Shown here in pieces: positions 16,024-24,730 of a stretch of DNA of 64,000 bases (within the stretch, counting starts at the first letter, position 1; each line of letters begins with the position of its first letter). The notes under the pieces are model-generated. The model saw only the letters and a list, made by a program, of their open reading frames with translations. It was not told the DNA's origin and made no database searches. Origin of the DNA: CAVSUB01 sp963816725 (GTDB lineage Bacteria; Acidobacteriota; Vicinamibacteria; Vicinamibacterales; 2-12-FULL-66-21); assembly GCA_963816725.1 (NCBI GenBank), contig CAWFMC010000005.1:310001-374000 (forward strand). The letters run 5' to 3'. Position numbers and translations under genes: made by a program.

Positions 16024-18198
16024 TCAGTCGCGCGTCCCGGTACAGGGAACCGTGGTCGTCGTCACCGGGCTGCCCTCGGTCTGAATGTTGTCGACGGCGC
16101 GCTGAAAGCGGATCGAGCCGGCCAGTGTGCGCTTGCACGAGGTTGGCTCCTTGGCCACCACTTCGACCGGAGTCCCGACCAGCACGTACGTCTCGTCCGC
16201 CGCGGTGTAGGTCAGATGCCGGCCACGGCCGGTCCGGTTGGTTTCGATGGTCGTGACGTCGCCGTCCGCCTCGAGCCGCTCGAGCTCGTTGGCGCCCTCC
16301 TTCAGGAACAGATCGATCCGGTTGCCGGTCAGGTCGCCCGTGGGGCCGACCAGGTGCGCCTTCACCGGGCCGGTGGACGTGTAGGTCGCCAGCCGCTTAG
16401 CATCCTCGTAGACGAAATTATCCGCGGTACCGACGGTTTCGGTCGAGGTCCGCTGGTTTGTCTTCGGATCCACGTCGTCCATCATCATCCGGGTGCGCAC
16501 CTTGATCTGCGCCTTGAGGTTGCCCGACGAGTCGTCGATCTCGATGGTGTCGGCCTGGAGCTCCGTGCCGCCCGGCTGCGTCAATCGCGCCGCGCCGGAA
16601 TAGAGAGCGTGCGACGTCGCGCCATCGTACTCGAGCCGATTGGAGCGGACCGTGACCGGCTGATCCTGTTTCAGCAGCGACGGCAGCTTGCTCGGCTCCG
16701 GCCCCGGTGCCGCTCCGCTCCGGCCCCGCCCCCCGTCCGGCTTGCGTTCCATCACGCTGCGGACGTCCGTGTCGGCCCGCAGCTTCTGCGTCCCCATCGT
16801 CATCGAGATCGTCCGGGCGTGCACGGTCAAGTCGCTGTTGGTCACGATCGGCGGCGGCCCGGGGTCGTTCTGGGACGGCGAGAGATCCAGCCGATCCTGA
16901 TCGACCTGATAGATCCCGACCGGCGCTTCGGCAGTCGTCTTCGCGCCGTCGACAAACCGGACGTTGCCGCGGAACTCCGCCTGCTGCAGGTCGCCCAGCC
17001 CTGGCTTGGTATGGACGATCAGCCGCTTCGACGTCGCGCGCCGATCCACCGCCGCCTGGTCCCCCCGTCCCGCCCGCACTTCACGGTAATCGACCGGACC
17101 TTCGAAAGTTGCAGTCTGCAAGGGGCCGCCGCCTTCGCCTGCCGCCGCCAGGGTCGAGGCCTTGATCGTCTTCGCCGGCGTCGTGCCCTGCGCCGGCAGG
17201 TCGAGGACGACGTTCTCGGTCGCATTCAGGATCGTCACCCCGGATCCATCCGGCGTCATCGTCATGTCGATCATCCGCGCCGTGATCCGGCGCGAGCCAC
17301 CGTCTGAGGGCAGCTGCACCGAGCTCTGCTCCATCAACTTGGCCAGTTGCAGCGTCCGGCCGTCGGGCCCGTACGTCAGGTCGATGTCCTTCGCTGACAT
17401 GCTCTGCGCGCCGGGGCCGGTGCCGACGATGCGGCTGTTGCCGCGAAGCTGCATCTGCTGCACCTTCTGATCGTCAGGCGTCAGCGTCGCCGTCAAATCG
17501 TCCGCATCGATCGTGCGATTGTCGGCGACGACGTGAGCCGTCTTCGAGAGCCGGACGTAGTGGTCGGCGCGCGCGAGCCCGGCGGTGCCAGCCGTCGCCT
17601 GCAGCGCTCCCCCACCCTTCTCGTCCGCTGTCACGGTGATCCGCGCATCGGCGAGCAGCCACAGCACGTCGCGGTTGCGGTCGTAGGTCGCCCCTGTGCC
17701 CGTCCCCTTCATCCGGCCGCGGGTGAACGTCACCGGTCCGGGCACTTCCAGCATGCCGGTCTTGTCGTTGAACGTGCCCTCGTTGCAGGTCACGAGGAGG
17801 TCGTCGCTGGTGCGCAGCTTGACGTTGCCGCGCACGACGGCGGTGGAGAAATCGGCGCCGGCGTCCGGCGGCTTGGTCGCTTCGGCCTCGTCTGAGGTGA
17901 TCGTGACCGTCCGGCCATCGCGATCGGGCAGGGTCAGCGTGGCGCGGACGAACACGTTGCGGCCGTCCTCGTAGACCTTCTGCTCCTGCGAGTGGATGGC
18001 GAACAGGACCTTGCCCGATTTGTCCGACCGTTTCCAGTCGGCGCCACCCTGCGTCTGCACTACGGCCTTGTCGTCGATCGGCAGGCGCTCCGGCTTGGCC
18101 GGAGGAGGACCGGTCTTCCGCAGCGCGAGCACGACGACGATCGAGAAGCCGACGATGAAGACGGCTATCGCGAAGCGGGCGGCCTTCTGCCAACGCAT
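16024..18198 (-). CDS. lptC: LptC-LptA fusion-type LPS transport protein
   Basis: Periplasmic part of the LPS bridge. Residues 8-26 form one membrane anchor (AIAVFIVGFSIVVVLAL). An LptC-like domain follows (about 55-190, with FAIHSQEQKVYEDGRNVFVR). Further OstA/LptA-like beta-jellyroll modules run to the end, one recognisable at VTVRSNRLEYDGATSHALYSGAARL. At 724 residues it is about four times a normal LptC and longer than LptC plus LptA together. No separate lptA is present beside lptB. The ATG at 18198 follows a strong hairpin and lacks an obvious ribosome site. Confidence 0.85.
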   Translation of the reverse strand: MRWQKAARFAIAVFIVGFSIVVVLALRKTGPPPAKPERLPIDDKAVVQTQGGADWKRSDKSGKVLFAIHSQEQKVYEDGRNVFVRATLTLPDRDGRTVTITSDEAEATKPPDAGADFSTAVVRGNVKLRTSDDLLVTCNEGTFNDKTGMLEVPGPVTFTRGRMKGTGTGATYDRNRDVLWLLADARITVTADEKGGGALQATAGTAGLARADHYVRLSKTAHVVADNRTIDADDLTATLTPDDQKVQQMQLRGNSRIVGTGPGAQSMSAKDIDLTYGPDGRTLQLAKLMEQSSVQLPSDGGSRRITARMIDMTMTPDGSGVTILNATENVVLDLPAQGTTPAKTIKASTLAAAGEGGGPLQTATFEGPVDYREVRAGRGDQAAVDRRATSKRLIVHTKPGLGDLQQAEFRGNVRFVDGAKTTAEAPVGIYQVDQDRLDLSPSQNDPGPPPIVTNSDLTVHARTISMTMGTQKLRADTDVRSVMERKPDGGRGRSGAAPGPEPSKLPSLLKQDQPVTVRSNRLEYDGATSHALYSGAARLTQPGGTELQADTIEIDDSSGNLKAQIKVRTRMMMDDVDPKTNQRTSTETVGTADNFVYEDAKRLATYTSTGPVKAHLVGPTGDLTGNRIDLFLKEGANELERLEADGDVTTIETNRTGRGRHLTYTAADETYVLVGTPVEVVAKEPTSCKRTLAGSIRFQRAVDNIQTEGSPVTTTTVPCTGTRD

Positions 18199-18206
18199 GA
18201 TCAGAA

Positions 18207-18229
18207 CGGGCCGGCGCTGGGCCGGCCCG
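18207..18229. repeat. Palindromic hairpin between recJ and lptC/A (REP-like)
   Basis: Perfect 9-bp inverted repeat CGGGCCGGC (18207-18215) and GCCGGCCCG (18221-18229) with a 5-nt loop, only 8 nt before the lptC/A start codon. Its core CCGGCGCTGGGCCGGC matches, apart from one base, the core of the hairpin at 35174-35206. It may attenuate readthrough from recJ or occlude the lptC/A start. Confidence 0.6.
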
Positions 18230-18234
18230 ACCTT

Positions 18235-19959
18235 CTATTCTACGCCGTCGAGGCTCTTGAAGTCCGCGACCGAGAGCTCCAGATAGGTCTCCCCCTGGTA
18301 TTCGTTGCGGTCGAGGGAGAACGCCAGGTTGACCCCGGCGCGGTGCTGTTCGAGGAATGCGGCCCGCTCCGCGGCGCGCCACGCGATCGCCCGGAACCGC
18401 CGCCCTTCCTGGTTGAACGTCATCTTGAGATGGCGCTCCTTGATCGAGCGGGGGCCGTCGACGATCTCCACCGGGCCGGCGTGGAAGATCGGACGCGGAT
18501 TGGCGAGCCCGAACGGACCCATCGAGTCCAGGCCCTGGACGAGATCGTGGGTGATCGCCTTCAGATGGAGCGGTCCGTCGATGCGCAGCCGCGGCCGGAG
18601 TTGATCCGGCTCCAGGACCTGATCGGCGTAGGCGTTGATGCGAGCCCGGAACTCCGGCACCCGCGCCGCTTCCATCGTCAAGCCGGCGGCCTGCTTGTGG
18701 CCGCCGAAGCGGACGAACAGATCCGCGCACTGCTCGAGTGCGCCGAGCATGTCGAAGTCTGGGATGCTGCGGCAGGAACCGTGCGCCACGTCTCCCTCGA
18801 CCGACAGGACGATGGCGGGCTTGTGGTACGTGTCCACCAGCTTCGAGGCGGCAATCCCGATTACGCCGCGATGCCAGCCGAGGCCGCCGACCACCAGCAC
18901 GTTGTGCGCCCCGACCGCCGGATCGGTCTCGATCGCCTTTTTCGCTTGCGTGACGAGCTCGGCCTCCTCCTGCTGGCGGCGGAGGTTCTCGTCGTTCAGT
19001 TGCTGCGCCAGTCCGCGCGCTTCGCCCTCCATCGCGTCGCCGGCCGCGAGCAGCAGCCGGGTCGCGATGTCCGGCGTACTCATCCGCCCGGCGGCGTTGA
19101 CGCGCGGCGCGATCATGAAGGCGACCTGATAGCTGTCGATCGTCTTGCCGGTGAGCCCCGTCGCGTCGAGCAGCGCGCGCAGTCCGATGGTGTGCGGACC
19201 GAGGCTGAGCGACGCCAGCCCGAGCCGCGCGATCACCCGGTTCTCGCCAACCAGCGGGACGACGTCGGCCAGCGTGCCGATGGCGGCAATCTTGACGAAC
19301 GCCGGCAGCCACTTCGTCTTGCCGGCGCGGGTGCAGAGTGCCTGCACCAGCTTCAATGCCACACCGACGCCCGCCAGGTTCTTGTCCGGGTAGGTGCAGT
19401 CGTGCCGCTTCGGGTTGATCACCGCGAGCGCCGACGGCAGCGTCGTGTCGGGCTCGTGATGGTCCGTGATGATCAGATCGATCCCGAGCTCGCGCGCCCG
19501 CCGCGCGGCATCGGCGCCACGAATGCCGCAGTCCACCGAGACGACGAGCGAGACGCCATCTGTGTGGAGGCGATCGATCGCGGCCGGTTGCAGCCCATAG
19601 CCATCCTTCAGGCGTTCCGGGATGAAGTGAACGACTTCTCCACCGAGCAGCTCGAGGGCCCGGCGCAGGATCACGGTTGACGTGATCCCGTCCACGTCGT
19701 AGTCGCCGTGGATGGCGATCCGCTCCCGTCGGGCCACCGCTTGTTCCAGGCGCACGACCGCGCGATCCATGTCCGCAAGCCTGAAGGGATCGTGCAGCTG
19801 ATCGAGCGATGGGTTCAGGAACCGTGTCGCGAGCTCGGGATCGTGGAAGCCGCGCAGGCACAGTAGCCGCGCCACCGTCGGGTGCAGTTTCAGCGCCGAC
19901 CCGAGGAGCGCCGCGGCCCCGTCGTCACACGGCAGGTGCTGCCAGAGGAGCCGCTTCAT
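18235..19959 (-). CDS. recJ: Single-strand-specific exonuclease RecJ
   Basis: 5'-to-3' single-strand DNA exonuclease of recombination and mismatch repair. The DHH phosphoesterase motifs are visible: IHGDYDVDGITST (about 75-87), the DHH motif in DLIITDHHEPD, and the DHHA1 C-terminal region with VRFGGHKQAAGLTM. The C-terminal OB domain follows (residues about 450-570). At 574 residues the length is normal. It begins 4 nt after accA ends, so the two are likely co-transcribed. Confidence 0.95.
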   Translation of the reverse strand: MKRLLWQHLPCDDGAAALLGSALKLHPTVARLLCLRGFHDPELATRFLNPSLDQLHDPFRLADMDRAVVRLEQAVARRERIAIHGDYDVDGITSTVILRRALELLGGEVVHFIPERLKDGYGLQPAAIDRLHTDGVSLVVSVDCGIRGADAARRARELGIDLIITDHHEPDTTLPSALAVINPKRHDCTYPDKNLAGVGVALKLVQALCTRAGKTKWLPAFVKIAAIGTLADVVPLVGENRVIARLGLASLSLGPHTIGLRALLDATGLTGKTIDSYQVAFMIAPRVNAAGRMSTPDIATRLLLAAGDAMEGEARGLAQQLNDENLRRQQEEAELVTQAKKAIETDPAVGAHNVLVVGGLGWHRGVIGIAASKLVDTYHKPAIVLSVEGDVAHGSCRSIPDFDMLGALEQCADLFVRFGGHKQAAGLTMEAARVPEFRARINAYADQVLEPDQLRPRLRIDGPLHLKAITHDLVQGLDSMGPFGLANPRPIFHAGPVEIVDGPRSIKERHLKMTFNQEGRRFRAIAWRAAERAAFLEQHRAGVNLAFSLDRNEYQGETYLELSVADFKSLDGVE

Positions 19960-19963
19960 GCGC

Positions 19964-20947
19964 TCATTCCGACGCGCTCGTGGTGGCCTCGAGATCGACG
20001 ATGCCGCTCTGACCCATCCTGCGGAACTTGTCGTAGCGGCGATCGAGCCGCTCGTCGACCGAGAGGGGCGACAACTCGGCGAGCGCCTGGCTCAAGGCTT
20101 GATCGACGAGCGCGGTGGCGCGGTCATGATCGTTGTGCGCGCCCCCGGCAGGCTCGGGCACGATCGCGTCGATGAGTCCGAGCTCCAGCAGATCCGGGGC
20201 GGTGATCTTGAGCGCTGCGGCCGCCTCCACCTTGCGGTTCGCGTCCCGCCACAGGATTGCCGCGCAGCCCTCAGGCGGGATGACGCTGTATACCGAATAC
20301 TCCTGCATCAGCACGCGATCACCGATGGCGATGCCGAGCGCGCCGCCGCTCCCACCCTCGCCGCAGACGAGGACGACGATTGGTACTTCGAGCACGCTCA
20401 TCTCGCGCAGGTTGACGGCAATGGCTTCCGCCACGCCGCGCTCCTCCGACTCGATGCCCGGGTAGGCGGCCGGCGTGTCGATGAACACGACGATTGGCCG
20501 GCGGAATTTCTCGGCCAGCTGCATGACGCGCAGCGCCTTGCGGTAACCCTCCGGGCGGGCATAGCCGAAGTTGCGGAACACCTTCTGCTTGGTGTCGCGG
20601 CCTTTCTGGTGCCCGACTACCGCGATCTGGCTGCCGCGGTAGTCGGCGAAGCCGCAGACGATCGCGGGATCGTCGGCAAAGCGGCGGTCGCCGTGGAGCT
20701 CGTCGAAATTGGCGAACAGCTTCTCGACGTAGTCGAGCGTGTTCGGGCGGTTCGGATGGCGGGCGACAAGCACGCGCTGCCACGGCGTCAGGCTGGCGTA
20801 CAACTCCGCGCGGATCTCCTCCGCGCGGGACCGCAAGCTGGCAATCGAGCGCTCGCGCTCCGCCGTCCGCGGCAGCATGCTGAGGGCCTCGATTTCCTTG
20901 AGGAGGACGCCAACGGGCTCCTCGAACTCCAACAGGTCAGCGGGCAT
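19964..20947 (-). CDS. accA: Acetyl-CoA carboxylase carboxyltransferase subunit alpha
   Basis: Alpha half of the carboxyltransferase that makes malonyl-CoA for fatty acid synthesis. The crotonase-like fold is clear from GDRRFADDPAIVCGFADYRG, FRNFGYARPEGYRKALRVM, IDTPAAYPGIESEERG and the oxyanion-hole stretch CGEGGSGGALGIAIGD. At 327 residues the length is standard. Its position directly downstream of dnaE is the same as in many proteobacteria. The spacer to dnaE is one large stem-loop. Confidence 0.96.
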   Translation of the reverse strand: MPADLLEFEEPVGVLLKEIEALSMLPRTAERERSIASLRSRAEEIRAELYASLTPWQRVLVARHPNRPNTLDYVEKLFANFDELHGDRRFADDPAIVCGFADYRGSQIAVVGHQKGRDTKQKVFRNFGYARPEGYRKALRVMQLAEKFRRPIVVFIDTPAAYPGIESEERGVAEAIAVNLREMSVLEVPIVVLVCGEGGSGGALGIAIGDRVLMQEYSVYSVIPPEGCAAILWRDANRKVEAAAALKITAPDLLELGLIDAIVPEPAGGAHNDHDRATALVDQALSQALAELSPLSVDERLDRRYDKFRRMGQSGIVDLEATTSASE

Positions 20948-20963
20948 TCACTGGCACCTCACC

Positions 20964-21143
20964 CGGGACTCGGGACTCCGGGACCCGGCATTGCAATCGT
21001 GGCAACCAGGGCAAAAGACAGCCGGCTCGTTCCCCAGCACAGTCGCCGCTACATCTCTGCACAGAACTCCTGGCCACGGGCCGACGCCGCGGCTCGCAAT
21101 CGCTTTCGACGTCCGGGTCCCGGGTCCCGGACCCCGAGTCCCG
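20964..21143. repeat. Giant stem-loop of inverted 7-nt arrays between dnaE and accA
   Basis: The left array has GGGACTC twice then GGGACCC (20965-20986). The right array is its reverse complement (21113-21143). Positions 20964-20974 pair perfectly with 21133-21143 (11 bp), and 20977-20988 pair perfectly with 21120-21131 (12 bp). Together this is a near-continuous 23-bp stem enclosing about 130 nt. The stem touches the dnaE stop codon. The loop contains two copies of GCAATCG. It could act as a terminator, a 3'-end protector or a processing site. Confidence 0.75.
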
Positions 21144-23579
21144 TCAACGTAGCTCCACCGACCCCGATCCGCACAGCTGCTCGACTTCCGAGACCAGCCG
21201 TTCGGAGGGCCGTACGCGCTGGGCCACGTCGGCACGAACCCGCAGGGCGGCGGGTGTCGCAGGCACGTCGAGCTCGAGGTAGACCCGGCGATCGCCGCGA
21301 TGCCGCGACAGGAGTTCGGCGAGCGCTTCGAAGATGTCGCGGCCGTGGGTCGGGACCGTCAGGTGGATGGCCACCTCGCGCGTCGTGCGTTCGGTCAGGG
21401 CCGCCATCGGCAGCAGCTCGGTCGCCACGAGCCGGGCGGTTTCCTCGTCCTTTTCGAGCTTGCCGCGGACCAGCAGCATCGCATCGGCTTCGATGAGCGA
21501 TCCGTGCTTGCCGAACGTTTCGGGGAACACCACCACTTCCAGGCCGCCGGCGACATCGTCCAGCATGAACACCGCCATGCGGTCCCCCTTCTTGGTCTTG
21601 AGCGGGCGCAGGCCCGAGACGATCCCGCCCACCCAGACATCCGCCTCCGACGAGGTGAGCTCCGCGATGCGCCGGGCCCCGAAGGCCCTCATCGACTCGG
21701 CAAAGCGCTCGAGCGGATGGCCGCTCATGTAGAGGCCGAGGGCTTCCTTTTCGAACGCGAGCTGCTGGATTTCCGGCCATCCGGGAACATCCGGCAGCGG
21801 GACGGGAACCGCGGGGCCGTCGTCCATCGATTCGCCGAACAGCTGATGCTGCCCCTTCTCGCGATCGCGCTGATGGCGCCCGCCATGCTCGATCGCGCGG
21901 TCGACGGCGGCGAACAGTCGCGCGCGCGCAATCGACGGGACCACGCCGGGACCGGCGAGCGCGTCGAAGGCCCCTGCCTTGATCAGGCTCTCCAGGACCC
22001 GCTTGTTGACCAGCCGAAGGTCCGCATGTTCGCACAGCGAGTAGAGCGAGGTGACGGGACCGTGCTCCCGGCGCACCGCGAGCATCGAGAGGATCGCTCC
22101 TTCGCCGACGTTCTTGACCGCGCACAGCCCGAAGCGCACACCCTCGGGGCTGACGGTGAACGCCATCTCGCTCGCGTTGATGTCCGGCGGCAGGATCGGG
22201 ACGCCGAGATCGCGGCACTCGCCGAGATACATCGCCAGCTTGTCGGTGTTGGCGGCCTCGATCGTGAGCAGGGCGGCCATGAAGTGGCGCGGGAAGTTCG
22301 CCTTGAGATAGCCGGTCTGATAGGCGACCCAGGCGTAGGTCGTCGAGTGCGACTTGTTGAAGCCGTACCCGGCGAAGAACTCCATCAAGTCGAAAATCTT
22401 GGTCGCCTTCTTCTCGTTGACGCCTTTGGCGATCGCGCCGGTCATGAAGGCTTCGCGCTGCTTGGCCATGACCTTGGGGTCCTTCTTCCCCATGGCCTTG
22501 CGCAGCACGTCGGACTGCCCCATCGAGAACCCGGCCAGCACGGACGCGATCCGCATGACCTGTTCCTGGTAGGCGATGACCCCATAGGTGTCGGACAGGA
22601 TGGGCGCGAGCTGCTGAAGCTCGTACTTGACCTCGGTCTTGCCCTGCTTCCGCGAGATGTAGTCGTCGACCATCCCGCTCTTGAGCGGGCCCGGCCGGTA
22701 GAGCGCGTTCAGTGCGATCAGGTCGTCGAGCCGTTCCGGCTTGGCCTTGCGCAGCAGCTCGCGCATCCCCGAGCTCTCGAACTGGAACACGCCGTAGGTC
22801 TGGCCGTCGCAGAACAGCTTGTAGGTCCGGGCATCATCGAGCGGGATGGCGTCGATGTCGAGATCGATGCCCTCGGTGCGCTTGATCTCGTCGAGGGCGT
22901 CCCGAATCAGCGTCAGCGTGCTGAGCCCGAGGAAGTCCATCTTCAGGAGGCCGACCCGCTCGACCTCCTTCATCGCCCACTGTGTGACGATTTCGTCCTT
23001 CGGACTCTTGTAAAGCGGCACGAACTCGGTGAGCGGCCGCGGCGCGATGACCACGCCGGCGGCGTGGACCGAGGCATGGCGGGTCATGCCTTCGAGCCGG
23101 CGGGCGACGGCGATCAGCTCCTTGATCCGCTCGTCCTTGGCGACCATCTCCTTGAGCGGCGGGCTCTCTTCGAGGGCCTTCGCCAGTGTCATGTCGAGCG
23201 CCGGCGGGACGGCCTTGGCGACGCGGTCGGCGTCCGCGTACGGAATGTCCATGACCCGGGCCACGTCACGAACCACCGCGCGTGCCTTCATCGTCCCGAA
23301 GGTGATGATCTGCGCGACGTTCTCGCGGCCGTACTTGCGGGTGACGTAGTCAATGACCTCGACCCGGCGGCGTTCGCAAAAGTCGATGTCGATGTCGGGC
23401 AGCGACACGCGTTCGGGGTTGAGGAAGCGCTCGAAAATGAGGTCGTACTCGATGGGATCGACGTCGGTAATGCGCAGGCAGTAGGCGACGAAGCTGCCGG
23501 CCGCCGAACCGCGTCCCGGTCCGACCGGGATGCCATGATCGCGCGCGTAGCGGATGAAATCCCAGGTGATCATGAAGTA
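21144..23579 (-). CDS. dnaE: DnaE, replicative DNA polymerase III alpha subunit, C-terminal part after a frameshift
   Basis: Carries the polymerase itself. The frame resumes at YFMITWDFIRYARDHGIP, in the -1 frame relative to the N-terminal part. The PolC-type palm has GPGRGSAAGS, PDIDIDFCERRR with two catalytic Asp, and KMDFLGLSTLTLI with the third. Helix-hairpin-helix motifs and the C-terminal OB domain (VWVGGIVSGLRPLKTKKGDRMAVFML) follow. Joined to the upstream piece by one base the protein would be about 1158 residues, the normal DnaE length. Taken alone it could start only at an internal ATG (23573). Confidence 0.9.
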   Translation of the reverse strand, partial: YFMITWDFIRYARDHGIPVGPGRGSAAGSFVAYCLRITDVDPIEYDLIFERFLNPERVSLPDIDIDFCERRRVEVIDYVTRKYGRENVAQIITFGTMKARAVVRDVARVMDIPYADADRVAKAVPPALDMTLAKALEESPPLKEMVAKDERIKELIAVARRLEGMTRHASVHAAGVVIAPRPLTEFVPLYKSPKDEIVTQWAMKEVERVGLLKMDFLGLSTLTLIRDALDEIKRTEGIDLDIDAIPLDDARTYKLFCDGQTYGVFQFESSGMRELLRKAKPERLDDLIALNALYRPGPLKSGMVDDYISRKQGKTEVKYELQQLAPILSDTYGVIAYQEQVMRIASVLAGFSMGQSDVLRKAMGKKDPKVMAKQREAFMTGAIAKGVNEKKATKIFDLMEFFAGYGFNKSHSTTYAWVAYQTGYLKANFPRHFMAALLTIEAANTDKLAMYLGECRDLGVPILPPDINASEMAFTVSPEGVRFGLCAVKNVGEGAILSMLAVRREHGPVTSLYSLCEHADLRLVNKRVLESLIKAGAFDALAGPGVVPSIARARLFAAVDRAIEHGGRHQRDREKGQHQLFGESMDDGPAVPVPLPDVPGWPEIQQLAFEKEALGLYMSGHPLERFAESMRAFGARRIAELTSSEADVWVGGIVSGLRPLKTKKGDRMAVFMLDDVAGGLEVVVFPETFGKHGSLIEADAMLLVRGKLEKDEETARLVATELLPMAALTERTTREVAIHLTVPTHGRDIFEALAELLSRHRGDRRVYLELDVPATPAALRVRADVAQRVRPSERLVSEVEQLCGSGSVELR

Positions 23580-24619
23580 CCCGGGTACTTCATCTTCTTG
23601 ATCATCTCGACTTCGTAGGTGAGCCGGCGCTCGTACTCCTCGATCGTGTGTTTCAGTCGTCCCGCCGCCTGCAGGCTGCGCAGCTTCGGCAGCCGCATCT
23701 CGAAACCGAGCCGGACCTGATGCTCGAAGTAGTCGTCGAGCGTGAAGCCCGGCGGGACATCGAAGTTGGGGAGGTAGTTCTCCTTGAACGAGAGGTCGAC
23801 GTGACAACGGGCCGCGATCTGCACCGTGCGCGCGAGGGCATCGGTGTAGTCCGGGAAGACGGTGGCCATCTCCTCGCCGGTCTTCAAGTAGAACTGATCG
23901 CCGTGATACTTCAGGCGCTCGGTATCGTTGACCATCTTCCCGGTCCCGATACAGAGCAGCACGTCGTGCGGCTTGAAGTCGGAGTTCTTCAGATAGTGAA
24001 CGTCGTTGGTGACGACCAGGTCGAGGCCGAGGTCCTTGGCGATCGGCTGCAGCCCGATGTTGACGACCCGCTGGTCGTCGATACCCTGGTACTGCATCTC
24101 CAGGAAGAAGTTGTCGCGCCCAAGAATGTCGCGGTAGGCAGCCGCGGCGTTGATCGCCTTCTGCTGCTGCTCGCTGCGGATGCCGGTCGCGACCTCCCCC
24201 TTCAGGCAGCTGCTCAACCCGATCAGCCCCTTGGCATGTTGCGCCAGCAGCTCCTTGTCGATGCGGGGCTTGTAGTAGAAGCCTTCGGTGTAGCCGGATG
24301 AGACCAGCTTGATCAGATTGTGATAGCCCTCGTTGGTCTCGGCCAGCAGCACCAGATGATTGGCGGTTTCGCCCGGCGTGCCGCTCTTGGTGCGGCGGTC
24401 GCCCGGGGCGACGTAGACCTCACACCCGAGGATCGGGTTGATCCCGCGCTTGCGCGCCTGGTCGTGGAACACCACCGACGAGAACATGTTCCCGTGCTCG
24501 GTGATGGCCATCGCCGGCATCTTCAGCTCGACCGCCTTGTCGAGCAGCTCCTCGATGCGGCAGGCGCCGTCGAGCAGTGAGTACTCGGAGTGCAGGTGAA
24601 GATGAACGAAGTCAGACAT
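23570..24619 (-). CDS. dnaE: DnaE N-terminal part (PHP domain), ends at a frameshift
   Basis: The first 347 residues are a normal DnaE N-terminus. The PHP domain keeps apparently complete metal motifs (HLHLHSEYSLLDG at residues 6-18, ITEHGNMFS), so it may bind metal, unlike the degenerate E. coli version. The frame ends MKKMKYPGTS-stop, where homologues read on as FPGYFLI-type sequence. One T is missing after GGT at 23579. The break lies on the heptamer C-CCG-GGT, and within a perfect 22-bp palindrome (23572-23593). A sequencing error, a real mutation or -1 frameshifting could explain it. ATG 24619 is the family start; the open frame extends upstream into the intergenic palindrome. Confidence 0.9.
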   Translation of the reverse strand: MSDFVHLHLHSEYSLLDGACRIEELLDKAVELKMPAMAITEHGNMFSSVVFHDQARKRGINPILGCEVYVAPGDRRTKSGTPGETANHLVLLAETNEGYHNLIKLVSSGYTEGFYYKPRIDKELLAQHAKGLIGLSSCLKGEVATGIRSEQQQKAINAAAAYRDILGRDNFFLEMQYQGIDDQRVVNIGLQPIAKDLGLDLVVTNDVHYLKNSDFKPHDVLLCIGTGKMVNDTERLKYHGDQFYLKTGEEMATVFPDYTDALARTVQIAARCHVDLSFKENYLPNFDVPPGFTLDDYFEHQVRLGFEMRLPKLRSLQAAGRLKHTIEEYERRLTYEVEMIKKMKYPGTS

Positions 24620-24635
24620 TGGAACTGACGCTGAC

Positions 24636-24729
24636 CATGGCAGATGGCAAATGGAAGATGGCAGAACGATGGGAGGAGCTGGTGGCCGACGCGGCCACAT
24701 CTGCCATCTGCCATCCAACATCTGCCATG
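24636..24729. repeat. Nested palindrome of 7-nt arrays filling the guaA-dnaE spacer
   Basis: CATGGCAGATG (24636-24646) pairs perfectly with CATCTGCCATG (24719-24729). AGATGGCAG (24656-24664) pairs with CTGCCATCT (24701-24709). GTGGCC (24682-24687) pairs with GGCCAC (24693-24698). The arms are 7-nt arrays (CAGATGG, CAAATGG, AAGATGG on the left; CATCTGC and CATCCAA units on the right). The element occupies almost all of the spacer between the guaA stop and the dnaE start. Confidence 0.8.
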
Positions 24730-24730
24730 T

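Noticed and set aside
17474..23618. Very long open frames antisense or out of frame to recJ, lptC/A and dnaE (several of 500-800 codons)
   Set aside because: They are Arg/Gly/Pro/Asp-rich, lack domains and ribosome sites, and are expected shadows of G+C-rich genes.
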